A stretch of DNA of 64,000 nt from Mesorhizobium ciceri biovar biserrulae WSM1271 (lineage in GTDB: Bacteria; Pseudomonadota; Alphaproteobacteria; Rhizobiales; Rhizobiaceae): NCBI RefSeq assembly GCF_000185905.1, contig NC_014923.1:496001-560000 (forward strand). The letters are read 5' to 3'. Under the pieces are notes generated by a model. The model saw only the letters and a program-made list of their open reading frames with translations. It was not told where the DNA came from and did not search any database. How positions within the stretch are numbered: position 1 is the stretch's first letter; every line of letters starts with the position of its first letter. Positions 54,886 through 63,671 of the stretch are shown here, in pieces. A program made the translations under genes and the position numbers.

Positions 54886-55038
54886 TCGGTCGCTGCGTGA
54901 GCACTCGCCCCCTGGTCCAGCACGAAAAAATCGTCGGCTAATGACCCCGCCGCAGCGTTTTGTTACCTGAAAGCCAGCAAGGCTTCGTCAATTCGTCATG
55001 GAAATCACCTATGGCAGCGAAGCTGACAAGGACTTTCC

Positions 55039-55746
55039 ATGCGCTACGCCCTCTATTTCACTCCCCGGCAGGACGAGCCACTGGCGCGGATCGCCGCCGA
55101 CTGGCTGGGCCGCGACCCGTTTGGCGCCGCCACGAGGCCGGTCGAAGCGGTGGCCGACCTGTCGGCGGCGGAAGTCGCTTTCCACACCGCTTCGGCGCGC
55201 CGCTATGGTTTCCATGCGACGCTGAAAGCACCGTTCCGCCTGGCTGCCAACGAGACGGAAGTCTCGCTGCGCGCCGCACTCGACCATTTTGCCGAGGTGA
55301 CGCCGGTGGTGACCATCCCCCGTCTCGTGGTCAGCCAGATCGACGGCTTCTTCGCACTGGTACCGGAAGGGCCAGTGCCTGCGCTCAACCGGTTCGCCGA
55401 TGACGTGGTGCGCGACTTCGACCGGTTTCGCGCACCGCTGAGCGAGGCGGAAATCGAGCGGCGCAGCCCGGATTCGCTGAAGCCGGCCGAGTTCCGCAAT
55501 CTCTGCCAATGGGGCTACCCCTATGTCTTCGAAACCTTTCGCTTCCATATGACGCTCTCCGGCCGGGCGGGGTCACAGGAGAGCCCGCGTTTGCGCGCAG
55601 CGATCGACAGCCTGTTCGCGGAAGTGCTGCAACAGAAGGTGCTGGTGGATGCGCTGACCTTGTTTGTCGAAACCGAACCGGGTGCGCCGTTCATGGTGCT
55701 CTCGCATCACGCGCTCGGGCGCCGCCCGGCCAGAAAAACCGCCTGA
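55039..55746 (+). CDS. DUF1045 protein, 2H-phosphoesterase-like, phosphonate-associated
   Basis: The 235-residue protein has the two His-x-Thr motifs of 2H phosphoesterases: YGFHATLKAP (His59, Thr61) and FRFHMTLSG (His170, Thr172). DUF1045 proteins are found with phosphonate (phn) genes. Here it precedes phnM by 13 bp. Its reaction is not established; a cyclic phosphodiesterase step in ribose phosphonate breakdown is a plausible inference. Confidence 0.85.
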   Translation: MRYALYFTPRQDEPLARIAADWLGRDPFGAATRPVEAVADLSAAEVAFHTASARRYGFHATLKAPFRLAANETEVSLRAALDHFAEVTPVVTIPRLVVSQIDGFFALVPEGPVPALNRFADDVVRDFDRFRAPLSEAEIERRSPDSLKPAEFRNLCQWGYPYVFETFRFHMTLSGRAGSQESPRLRAAIDSLFAEVLQQKVLVDALTLFVETEPGAPFMVLSHHALGRRPARKTA

Positions 55747-55759
55747 AGGACTGCCTGAA

Positions 55760-56911
55760 ATGACCGCCGAGACTGTTCTCCACAATGCCCGCATCGTGCT
55801 TGCCGACGAGATCGTCGAAGGTTCGCTGGTGCTGCGCGACGGCTTTATCGCCGGCATCGAAGCCGGCGCAAGCTCTGGTTCTAGTCGCACCGGCGAGGAT
55901 ATGGGCGGCGACTATATTATTCCTGGGCTGGTCGAGTTGCACACCGACCATCTCGAAGGCCATTACGCGCCGCGGCCCAAGGTGCGCTGGAATCCGATCG
56001 CCGCCGTGCTCGCCCATGACGCGCAGGTGGCAACCGCCGGCATCACCACCGTGCTGGATGCCTTGCGCGTCGGTATGGACGAAGACGCCGACCTGACATC
56101 GGCCGACATCCGCAAGCTGGCCGACGCGATCGAGGACAGTGTGAAGCAGGACCGTCTGCGCGCCGACCATTTCATCCACCTGCGCTGCGAGGTTTCGGCA
56201 CCGGACTGCCTCAGGGCTTTCGCCAATTTCGACGGCGACGAGCGGGTTAAGCTGGCATCGCTGATGGACCATGCGCCAGGCCAGCGCCAGTTCGTCAATC
56301 TCGAAACCTATGCCTACTATTACCAGCGCAAGCTGAAGCTGACCGATCGCGACTTCAAGGTGTTCTGCGAAAAGCGGATGGCCGAATCGGCGCGCAATTC
56401 GGCGCCGAACCGGGCGGTGATCGCCGCCGCCTGCCAGGAGCGCGGCATCGTGCTGGCCAGCCACGACGACGCCACATCGGGCCATGTCGACGAAGCGATC
56501 GAGCAGGGCGTGCGGGTCGCCGAATTCCCGACCACGGAAGAGGCCGCCAGGGCCTCGAAAGAGGCCGGGATGGGTGTGCTGATGGGCGCGCCAAACGTTA
56601 TGCGCGGCGCCTCGCATTCGGGCAATGTCTCGGCCCGTACGCTGGCCAGCGACGGCCTGCTCGACATCCTGTCGTCCGACTACATTCCCTTCAGCCTGAT
56701 CCAGTCGGCGTTCTTCCTCGGCGATGTCGTCGAAGGCATTTCCCTGCCGCAGGCCGTCGCCATGGTCTCGAAGAACCCGGCCGATGCGGTTGGCCTGACC
56801 GACCGCGGCGTCATCGAGCAGGGCCGCCGCGCCGATCTGGTGCGGGTGCGCGTCGACGACCATGTTCCGGTCGTGCGCACCGTCTGGCGGCAGGGACGCC
56901 GGGTGGCATGA
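55760..56911 (+). CDS. phnM: RPnTP hydrolase of C-P lyase pathway
   Basis: The 383-residue amidohydrolase has the metal motif VELHTDHLEGHYAPRP (His61, His64), later ASHDDATSGHVDEA and SDYIPFSLIQSAFFLG. PhnM removes pyrophosphate from ribose-1-phosphonate 5-triphosphate. ATG 55760 begins MTAETVLHNARIV, the conserved start. Its stop overlaps phnN by ATGA. The C-P lyase core genes phnGHIJKL are not in this window. Confidence 0.95.
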   Translation: MTAETVLHNARIVLADEIVEGSLVLRDGFIAGIEAGASSGSSRTGEDMGGDYIIPGLVELHTDHLEGHYAPRPKVRWNPIAAVLAHDAQVATAGITTVLDALRVGMDEDADLTSADIRKLADAIEDSVKQDRLRADHFIHLRCEVSAPDCLRAFANFDGDERVKLASLMDHAPGQRQFVNLETYAYYYQRKLKLTDRDFKVFCEKRMAESARNSAPNRAVIAAACQERGIVLASHDDATSGHVDEAIEQGVRVAEFPTTEEAARASKEAGMGVLMGAPNVMRGASHSGNVSARTLASDGLLDILSSDYIPFSLIQSAFFLGDVVEGISLPQAVAMVSKNPADAVGLTDRGVIEQGRRADLVRVRVDDHVPVVRTVWRQGRRVA

Positions 56912-57537
56912 TGGTGTCGGCACTGATCGAGCGGGAACTTTCGGCCGAGACGTTTCCGATCCGCGATGGCGTTTTCGTCGCCGTCGTCGGCCCAAGCGGC
57001 GCCGGCAAGGACACGGTGATCGGCTACGCCCGCAACCATTTTGCCGACGAAACGCGGCTGGAGTTCGTCCGCCGGGTCATCACCAGGCCGAGCGATGCCG
57101 CAAGCGAGGATCACGACACGCTGGCCGACGCTGCCTTCGCCGAAGCCGAAGCCGATGGCGCCTTCGCCATTTCCTGGGAAGCACACGGCTTGCGCTACGG
57201 CATCCCCGCCGATGTCGACTGGTCTGTCGCCAATGGCCGTGTCGCTGTCGCCAATGTGTCGCGCGCGATCATCCCCTCCTTGCGCGAACGCTATGCCAAC
57301 CTGGCCGTCGTCGAGATCACTGCCTCGCCTGAAGTGCTGGCCGAGCGTCTGGCGATGCGCGGCCGGGAGTCCCGCGGCGAAGTGCTGGCGCGGCTGGCAC
57401 GCAGCGCCAATGTCACTCTGTCCGGGCCCGGCGTCACCTCGATCGACAACAGCGGCCCGCGCGAAGCCGCCGGCGAACGCTTCGCCGAGGTGCTGCGCAA
57501 GGCGATGGCCTTTTCCGACATGTCGGGCCTGATCTAG
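56908..57537 (+). CDS. phnN: Ribose 1,5-bisphosphate phosphokinase
   Basis: The 209-residue kinase has Walker A VVGPSGAGKDTVIGYA (28-36), the RRVITRPSDA box, and ISWEAHGLRYGIP, the guanylate-kinase-like substrate site. It makes PRPP from ribose 1,5-bisphosphate at the end of the phosphonate route. It overlaps phnM by 4 bp and is convergent with the ABC permease at 57543, only 5 bp away. Confidence 0.94.
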   Translation: MMVSALIERELSAETFPIRDGVFVAVVGPSGAGKDTVIGYARNHFADETRLEFVRRVITRPSDAASEDHDTLADAAFAEAEADGAFAISWEAHGLRYGIPADVDWSVANGRVAVANVSRAIIPSLRERYANLAVVEITASPEVLAERLAMRGRESRGEVLARLARSANVTLSGPGVTSIDNSGPREAAGERFAEVLRKAMAFSDMSGLI

Positions 57538-57542
57538 GCTAG

Positions 57543-58538
57543 CTATTCCGCAGCCTGGCCCGCCACGCCCTTGCGGGTGGCGTCGACCATCAGCCGCCGT
57601 TCCCGGAACACGCCCCATTGCTGGTCGACCAGCACGCCGATGAGGATGACGCCGCCCATCACCGCGAAGTTGAGCGAGGACGGGATGCCGAGCAGGTTGA
57701 CGAGATTCTGCAGCTCCTGCAGCAGCACCGTGCCGAGGATGACGCCGATCAGCGAGCCTTCGCCGCCGCGCAACGAGAAGCCGCCGAGCACGGCGGCGGC
57801 GATGGCGTAGAGCTCGTAGAACTGGCCGTGGCTGGCCGGCGAGATCGAGCGCGTGTACATGGCGAAATAGATCGCCGACAGCGCCGTCAGCACACCGCAG
57901 ATGACATAGGCGGCGATGACGACACGGCCGGTGCGGATGCCCGAATATTTCGCCGCCTCCTCGTTCTTGCCGATGGCGTAGAGATAGCGGCCGAACACCG
58001 AGCGGTGCAGCACCACCCACATGACGATCGAAATAACGATCAGCGCGATGAAACTGTTCGGCACGCCCCAGGAGCGGCCGGCGGTGAGGAATTCGAGCTC
58101 GGGAAAATTCTGGCCGAACGCAAAACCCGCCGTGCCGTCGGCAGTGTAGAAGCGGGCGACACCGCGGTAGATCAACAGGCCACACAAAGTGACGACGAAA
58201 GGCTGCAGCTTGAGCCTTGTGATCAGCCAGCCATGCACCAGGCCTATGACGGCGCCGAGGAACAGGATCAGCACGAAGGCCAGCGGCCAGCCCACCTCGC
58301 GCACGGCGATGAAGTCGATGAACAGCGTTCCAAGCAGCGCGACCACCGAGCCGACCGACAATTCGATGCCGCCGGTGATGATGACGAAGGCCTGGCCGAT
58401 CGACAGGATGCCGAACAGGCCGATCAGGTTCGAGGTGTTGGCGAGGTTGATCGGCAACAGGAAGCGCGGATTGATGATCGCCACGATCGCCCCGACCACC
58501 AGGATCAGGATCAGCAGGCCGAGATCTTTCTTGCTCAT
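57543..58538 (-). CDS. ABC sugar permease (CUT2/RbsC type)
   Basis: The 331-residue membrane protein has 8-10 hydrophobic segments and the boxes ITGGIELSVGSVVALLG and AAAVLGGFSLRGGEGSLIGVILGTVLLQEL. It is the channel of the ABC system encoded upstream. ATG 58538 was chosen because an upstream in-frame start gives an unconserved 17 residues. It lies 53 bp after the ATPase gene. Confidence 0.92.
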   Translation of the reverse strand: MSKKDLGLLILILVVGAIVAIINPRFLLPINLANTSNLIGLFGILSIGQAFVIITGGIELSVGSVVALLGTLFIDFIAVREVGWPLAFVLILFLGAVIGLVHGWLITRLKLQPFVVTLCGLLIYRGVARFYTADGTAGFAFGQNFPELEFLTAGRSWGVPNSFIALIVISIVMWVVLHRSVFGRYLYAIGKNEEAAKYSGIRTGRVVIAAYVICGVLTALSAIYFAMYTRSISPASHGQFYELYAIAAAVLGGFSLRGGEGSLIGVILGTVLLQELQNLVNLLGIPSSLNFAVMGGVILIGVLVDQQWGVFRERRLMVDATRKGVAGQAAE

Positions 58539-58591
58539 CGTCGTCTCCCCAATGCCTGAGCAGATCGCGCTTGCGCGAGACCCCGGCAAAA

Positions 58592-60139
58592 CTACTTCGG
58601 CTGCTTGCCCACCGCCAGCAGCAGCACGTTTTCCTGGCTGAACCGGTCCTTGTCGAGAATGCCGGAGATTTGGCCCTCATGCATGACGGCGATGCGGTCG
58701 GACACGCCGATCACCTCTTCCATGTCCGACGAGATCATCAACACGGCGACGCCGGCATCGGCCAATGCGCGCATCAGGCCATAGATTTCCGCCTTGGCGC
58801 CGATGTCGATGCCGCGCGTCGGCTCGTCGAGGATCATCACCTTGGGGTTCATGGCCAGCCATTTGCCGAGCACGACCTTCTGCTGATTGCCGCCCGACAG
58901 CGTGCCGGTGCGCGTCTGCACCGAAGGCGCCTTGATGCCGAGAGCTTTCTTCTGCTTCTCGGCGGTGGAGGTCTCGGCGCTTGAGGACACCAGGGAGCGG
59001 CGCGCATGCGCGGGCAAATTGGGCAGCGAAATGTTCTGAGCGATCGACAGGTCGAGCAGGATACCGGTGAGCTTGCGGTCTTCCGGAACCAGGAAGATGC
59101 CGTGCGCGACGGCGTCGGCCGCGGAAGCCAGCGCAAGCGGTTTGCCGTCGAGTTCCAGCGCGCCCCCGAGCTTCGAATCGATGCCGAAGAACACCCGCGC
59201 CAGCTCGGTGCGGCCGGAACCGACAAGACCGGCGAGGCCGAGGATTTCACCGCGCCTGACGTCGAGATCGACCGGGCGGCCGGGATAGGCAGGGGTGCGG
59301 ATGGCCTTGGCCGCAAGTGCTACGGCGCCGGGCGCACGCGCCGCTTCCGAGGCCTTCTCGCGCTCCTTCAGCATGCGGCCGATCATCAGCTTGACCATCT
59401 GGTCATGGCCGATATCGCTCTTCGGCAAGGTGCCGGCCAGCATGCCGTCGCGCAGCACCACGACGCGGTCGGCGACGCGTTCGACCTCGTGCAGGCGGTG
59501 CGAAATGAAGATGACGCTGATGCCGTCGGCCTTCAGCGCCTTGATGACGTCGAGCAATTTGTCGGTCTCGGCGAGCGGCAGGCTGGATGTCGGCTCGTCG
59601 AGGATGACCAGCCGCGCCTCGATCGACAGCGCCTTGGCGATCTCGACCATCTGCTGCTGCGCCAGCGACAGGGTCGCAACCGGCGTGTCGGCGGAAAAAT
59701 TGGCGCCGACGCGCTTCAAAAGCGGCGCCACCATGGTGCGCAGCTTGGCGCGGTCGACGAGCTTGAGCGGCCCGGCGCGCAACGGCTCGCGGCCGAAGAA
59801 GATGTTGGCGGCGACGTCCAGATTTTCGAACAGGTTGAGTTCCTGGTGGACGAAGGCGATGCCCGATCCCAGGCTGGCTTCGACGGAGAGCCTGTCATGC
59901 GCGGTGCCGTCGACGGTGATCGTGCCGCTGTCGGGCCTGGTGACGCCGCCGAGGATCTTCATCAACGTCGATTTGCCGGCGCCGTTTTCGCCGACAAGGC
60001 CGATGACCTCGCCCGGCCTGACCTCCATGGAGAAGCCGTCGAGCGCGACGACGCCCGGATAGGTCTTGCGCACGTTCTCAAGGCTGAGGAACGGGGCGGT
60101 CACGGATGCAGCAATGGATGTGTCGGAATAATTCATCAT
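58592..60139 (-). CDS. ABC sugar importer ATPase, two-domain CUT2 type
   Basis: The 515-residue protein has two ATPase domains. The first has GLVGENGAGKSTLMKILGG, LSLAQQQMVEIAKAL and LVILDEPTSSL; the second has the degenerate GLVGSGRTELARVFFG and LSGGNQQKVVLGKWL with VMILDEPTRGIDIGAK. This is the RbsA/XylG pattern. The ATG at 60139 or the one three bases later (60136) are both possible. The binding-protein gene lies upstream with a family A repeat in the gap. Confidence 0.93.
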   Translation of the reverse strand: MMNYSDTSIAASVTAPFLSLENVRKTYPGVVALDGFSMEVRPGEVIGLVGENGAGKSTLMKILGGVTRPDSGTITVDGTAHDRLSVEASLGSGIAFVHQELNLFENLDVAANIFFGREPLRAGPLKLVDRAKLRTMVAPLLKRVGANFSADTPVATLSLAQQQMVEIAKALSIEARLVILDEPTSSLPLAETDKLLDVIKALKADGISVIFISHRLHEVERVADRVVVLRDGMLAGTLPKSDIGHDQMVKLMIGRMLKEREKASEAARAPGAVALAAKAIRTPAYPGRPVDLDVRRGEILGLAGLVGSGRTELARVFFGIDSKLGGALELDGKPLALASAADAVAHGIFLVPEDRKLTGILLDLSIAQNISLPNLPAHARRSLVSSSAETSTAEKQKKALGIKAPSVQTRTGTLSGGNQQKVVLGKWLAMNPKVMILDEPTRGIDIGAKAEIYGLMRALADAGVAVLMISSDMEEVIGVSDRIAVMHEGQISGILDKDRFSQENVLLLAVGKQPK

Positions 60140-60168
60140 GCCTGACAGCGATTGGCGGGCCAATTTCT

Positions 60169-60241
60169 GAGCATGATCTCTGGACAAAACGGTTTCCCGT
60201 TTGTCCGAGAAAACCGGCTTCCACTTTTCGGGATCATGCTC
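60169..60241. repeat. Dispersed palindromic intergenic element, family A, copy 4 (long form)
   Basis: Outer arms GAGCATGATC (60169-60178) and GATCATGCTC (60232-60241) with an inner pair GACAAAACGG/CCCGTTTGTC, then GAGAAAACCGG and CCACTTTTCGG. It closely matches the copy at 26795-26864. It lies between the binding-protein gene and the ATPase gene. Confidence 0.88.
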
Positions 60242-60332
60242 TTGGCTTTTGGCAGACTGACGATCCTCGCGGTGTTCGTCAATGCGAGCAGCCGGCCCAA
60301 GCGACGTTGAGCCGGCTGAACTGCTTCAAGTC

Positions 60333-61295
60333 TTAGTTTCCGGCCATCGCCTTCAGATTGGCGGCGTAGGCGTCGACGTCATCCTTGCCGATGATCTTGG
60401 TCGGGATGATGATGAGGTTGCCTTCCGGGATGCCCGACTTGTCGCCCTTGAGATAGGCAGCCATCAGCTTCATGCCCTGATAGGCCCATTCGAAGGGCTG
60501 CTGCACGACGGTGGCGGCAATGGTGCCTTCCTTGACGCCGCCCAGCGTGATCGGATCGTCATCGAAGCCGACGACGGTGATCGAGCCGAGCTTGCCGGCA
60601 TCGCGCAGCGCTTCATAGATGCGCGGCGTGTTGTAGGAGTAGAAGCCGACCATGCAGGTGACGTCGGGGCTGGCGACCAGCGCGTCCTCGACGTTCTTCT
60701 TGGCGCGCGCCTGGTCGATGTCGTCGCCGCGCACGTCGATCAGCTCGATCTTGGTGCCGGCCAGGCCGTCCTTCATGCCCTGGATGCGCTCCTTGGCATT
60801 GTCTGCGCCGAGCAGGCCGACGAAGCCGAGGCATTTGCCGCCATTGGGCATCGCCTTCTTGGCGATTTCGGCCGCCTGCTTGCCGGCATCGACGTTGGAC
60901 GAGCCGATATAGGCGACGCGCTTGGTCTGCGGCGCGTCCGAGTCGGTGGTGAACAGCGCGGTTTCCGAGGCGATCTTGTTGAGGCCATCGGTCGAGGTCT
61001 TGGGATCGACGGCCGAGACCATGATGCCCTTGACGCCGGCGGTCACCAGATCGTCCATCAGCCGCTGCTGGATGGCGACCGAGGACTGTTCGGGATATTT
61101 GAGCTCGAGCGTATAGTCGGGCAGTTCGCCCTGCGCCTTCTTGACGCCGGCTTCGGCGGCCTTCCAGAAATCGGAAGCGCCGTTGACGACGAAGGCCAGC
61201 GTCGGCTTGTCGTCGGCGCGCGCGATTGCCGTGGCCGACAGGCCAAGCAGCAGCGCGGTCGCGGCTACGGATGCATTGCGTATCAAGGATTTCAT
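60333..61295 (-). CDS. Periplasmic sugar-binding protein of the second ABC system
   Basis: The 320-residue protein has a signal peptide (MKSLIRNASVAATALLLGLS, cleavage after ATAIARA) and a type I periplasmic-binding fold: LAFVVNGASDFWKAAEAGVKK, VSAVDPKTSTDGLNK, VGFYSYNTPRIYEALRDAG, VVGFDDDPITLGGVKEG. The ligand is a sugar or cyclitol; the sequence does not tell which. GGGAGG lies 6 nt before ATG 61295. It is divergent from the LacI gene at 61853, which probably controls it. Confidence 0.9.
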   Translation of the reverse strand: MKSLIRNASVAATALLLGLSATAIARADDKPTLAFVVNGASDFWKAAEAGVKKAQGELPDYTLELKYPEQSSVAIQQRLMDDLVTAGVKGIMVSAVDPKTSTDGLNKIASETALFTTDSDAPQTKRVAYIGSSNVDAGKQAAEIAKKAMPNGGKCLGFVGLLGADNAKERIQGMKDGLAGTKIELIDVRGDDIDQARAKKNVEDALVASPDVTCMVGFYSYNTPRIYEALRDAGKLGSITVVGFDDDPITLGGVKEGTIAATVVQQPFEWAYQGMKLMAAYLKGDKSGIPEGNLIIIPTKIIGKDDVDAYAANLKAMAGN

Positions 61296-61852
61296 GTTCA
61301 ACCTCCCGTTTGGCTCAGTCGTTGGACCGGCCGATCTTGCACTGACCTGATTTGCCGTTTGCAGCGTGGACGCCCTCCTCCTCAAAGGGGTTCCCGGCAT
61401 CGAAAGAATTGCGTCGTTCCAGCCACGACAGCGACCTTAGAGACTCATCCTTCATTCGTAAATAGTCCGATTTGTCTGACATATCACATATCCGAGACAA
61501 GGCTTGCGGAGATAGGATCCGCTCGCCACCGGGCCATTTTTCGTACTCTCCCGCCGCCCCGGACGTGACCGGCCGGATGCGACGATTGACGGTACAGCGC
61601 ATTTTTGTATTAGTAAACAGTATTAGTTCCGAGCCAATGCCAGCGGTTTCGCGGTGTGCCCGCCGGCGTGCCGCCCTCACGGCTGGGCCGCCGCCCGGTC
61701 TTTTGTTAATTGAGCTTTCGCTTGTATGGAGATGCGTGGCGGATGGACCTCCGGCATACTAATAGTTATAAACGAGCTCGACGTTATTCCGATAAATCGA
61801 CGGCGTCACGCCACCTTGCCGGCCTGACCGGCCAGCCAGACTGGGATTTGCC
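61296..61852. promoter_or_regulatory. 557-bp divergent control region with TATTAGT repeats
   Basis: No gene is seen. TATTAGT occurs at 61608-61614 and 61621-61627, and as ACTAATA at 61758-61764 in an AT-rich setting; these could be operator or promoter parts. The region divides the ABC operon and the LacI gene. An ORF-like stretch on the minus strand up to 61400 is only an upstream in-frame extension of the binding protein. Confidence 0.45.
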
Positions 61853-62971
61853 ATGAGCAAGACGACGGATCGGGCCAGCGACACGGCGAGGCGGCGCAAG
61901 GCGCCGGCCAAGGGCGCCAAGGGCCGCGTCACCATGATCGATATCGCCAGGGCTGCCGGCTGCTCGCAGGCGACCGTGTCCTTCGTGCTCAACAATTCGC
62001 CAGGGATCAAGCTGTCGCAGCAGACCCGCGAACGGGTGATCGAGGCCGCACGGACGCTTGGCTACACCGCGCCCGCTTTCGAGGCGCTTCACCCGGCATT
62101 GCCTGCCTTCGAGGGGCCCGCCTTCGAAGGGCTGGACGGGGTGATCGGCTTTGCCGTAGACCAGCTCGCCACCAGCCCCGAAGCCGTGGTCGCCATCGAG
62201 GGCGCGCGCCAGGCCTCGTGGAATGCCGGCAACGTGCTTCTGGTGGCGCAGACGCTGGGCGATTCCGTCATGGAGCCGCGCGCCATTTCAGCGCTGACCA
62301 AGCGGGGCATTTCGGCGCTGATCTACATGACCATCTTCACCCGCGAGATCACAGCGCCCGACTATCTCTACGGCCTCGACATCCCGGTGATCCTGCTCAA
62401 CTGCTACACGGCGGACTACGCCTTCCCGGCCGTGGTGCCGAGCGAGATCGCCGGCGGCCAGAGCTCGACCCGCCATTTGATCAGCCACGGCCACCGCCGC
62501 ATCGCCACCATCACCGGCGAGCCGTGGATGCAGGCCGCACAGGATCGGCTGAAGGGCTACCGCCGCGCGCTCGCCACGGCCGACATCCCGTTCGATCCCG
62601 AGCTGGTGGTCGAAGGCGACTGGTCGGCCAGCGCCGGCTATGCCGCCACCGTCAAGCTGCTGGCGCTCAGGGATAAGCCCACCGCCATCTTCTGCCAGAA
62701 CGACCGCACCGCGATCGGCTGCTACGAAGCGCTGAAGGAAGCCGGCCTGCACATTCCGCAGGACATCTCCGTGGTCGGCTACGACGACGAGGAAATCGCC
62801 AGGCATCTGTTCCCGCCGCTGACGACCTCGATCCTGCCGCACATGGCGATGGGCCAATGGGCGATCGAACAGCTGGAAGCGCCGGCGGCGCCTGGACGGG
62901 GGCGGTATCCGATCACGAAGCTGGAGTGTCCGCTGGTGGAGCGGGAGAGTGTGCGGGCGGTGGCGGGGTAA
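61853..62971 (+). CDS. LacI-family transcriptional regulator of the second ABC system
   Basis: The 372-residue protein has a basic N-terminal tail (RRRKAPAKGAKG), then the LacI helix-turn-helix TMIDIARAAGCSQATVSFVLNNSPGI and a sugar-sensor domain (IGFAVDQLATSPEAVVAIEGAR, VVPSEIAGGQSSTRHLISHGHRRIATITGEP, FCQNDRTAIGCYEALKEAG). It is divergent from the ABC operon. The ligand is not known. ATG 61853 gives a tail of about 27 residues before the HTH, which is rather long but acceptable. Confidence 0.88.
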   Translation: MSKTTDRASDTARRRKAPAKGAKGRVTMIDIARAAGCSQATVSFVLNNSPGIKLSQQTRERVIEAARTLGYTAPAFEALHPALPAFEGPAFEGLDGVIGFAVDQLATSPEAVVAIEGARQASWNAGNVLLVAQTLGDSVMEPRAISALTKRGISALIYMTIFTREITAPDYLYGLDIPVILLNCYTADYAFPAVVPSEIAGGQSSTRHLISHGHRRIATITGEPWMQAAQDRLKGYRRALATADIPFDPELVVEGDWSASAGYAATVKLLALRDKPTAIFCQNDRTAIGCYEALKEAGLHIPQDISVVGYDDEEIARHLFPPLTTSILPHMAMGQWAIEQLEAPAAPGRGRYPITKLECPLVERESVRAVAG

Positions 62972-63521
62972 CGCGACTCGGCGGGCCCGCGCTGGCTTAC
63001 CTTCGACCGTTAGGGAAACCTGACCAGTGGGACGAAGAGCTGATGGCGGCAATGCAGACAATTCTTGCGCGGAAGGGGGTCAAGGTCGAAGTCCGAGACA
63101 TTCATTCCCATTGGTGCAACAGACCGGCACGGTTGCGAATTTGGGGTTGGACACGCCGTGCCGGCCAGTGCTGGACACCCCAGCCCGATTACGCTACCGG
63201 CACAACAGGAATCCAGCAATTAAGCCTGATGGTCTAGATCGCGAGTGCAGAGCCTGTTCTCGCGCTTCAGGGGGCCTTTTTACCACGGGCATTACTTCTC
63301 CTCCGGGCAGTCCAGCAGCTTCGCATGGCGATGCATTTCTTCGCACCCGTCCGACAAGGCCGGGCTTGAACCATTCCGCCTTGTCTTTCTTCAGGCCTTC
63401 GGCACTGGTCCGCTAACCTTGCCCTGCACGCGGTCCCACAGGCAGTTGCGTCTGCCGAACTTGAAATTGAGGTTGACGGAGCCGACTTGCGGAATCGGCT
63501 GTCGTTTCCTGGAGAAAGCAA
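62972..63521. other. 550-bp segment without a supported gene
   Basis: Short open frames exist on both strands (for example 63245-63583 plus, 63010-63219 minus), but none has a credible RBS or protein-like pattern. A phrase such as LGKPDQWDEELMAAMQTILA (about 63009-63068, read in the frame continuing past the LacI stop region) could be a remnant of a gene. Nothing firm can be said. Confidence 0.5.
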
Positions 63522-63551
63522 AAAGCCCGCCACCTTTCGGCAGCGGGCTTT
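63522..63551 (-). terminator. Rho-independent terminator after the RiPP-precursor-like gene
   Basis: On the minus strand AAAGCCCGC (63551-63543) and GCGGGCTTT (63530-63522) form a stem with a 12-base loop and are followed by TTGCTTTCTCC after further T bases. It lies 21 bp after the stop of the small gene, which supports that it is a real transcription unit. Confidence 0.8.
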
Positions 63552-63572
63552 CCAAAACTGTAACTCTCTTGG

Positions 63573-63665
63573 TTAATCGATAATCCCGGATGAGCTGGGC
63601 GAAGCCGTCACTGACGACAGTCGCTCACGCTTCGTGAAAACGGGCTTCTGATAGATTTTCTTCAT
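63573..63665 (-). CDS. Putative RiPP precursor with lasso-type leader
   Basis: A 30-codon gene encodes a peptide starting MKKIYQKPVFTKRERLSSVT. Its leader has the lasso-precursor spacing: Tyr5, Pro8, a hydrophobic residue at 10 (Phe rather than Leu) and Thr20, with the usual Gly at 14 replaced by Glu. What follows is ASPSSSGIID. AAAGGGGA lies 6-8 nt before ATG 63665 (a second ATG at 63671 is possible). A terminator follows. No maturation genes (cyclase, B protein, RRE) lie in the window, so it is an orphan. The tail after Thr20 is short for a threaded lasso core. Family identity is by motif only. Confidence 0.6.
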   Translation of the reverse strand: MKKIYQKPVFTKRERLSSVTASPSSSGIID

Positions 63666-63671
63666 CGACAT

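Noticed and set aside
63245..63583. A 112-codon plus-strand frame after the LacI gene
   Set aside because: No RBS, no recognisable domain, and it runs through the minus-strand terminator and into the small minus-strand gene.
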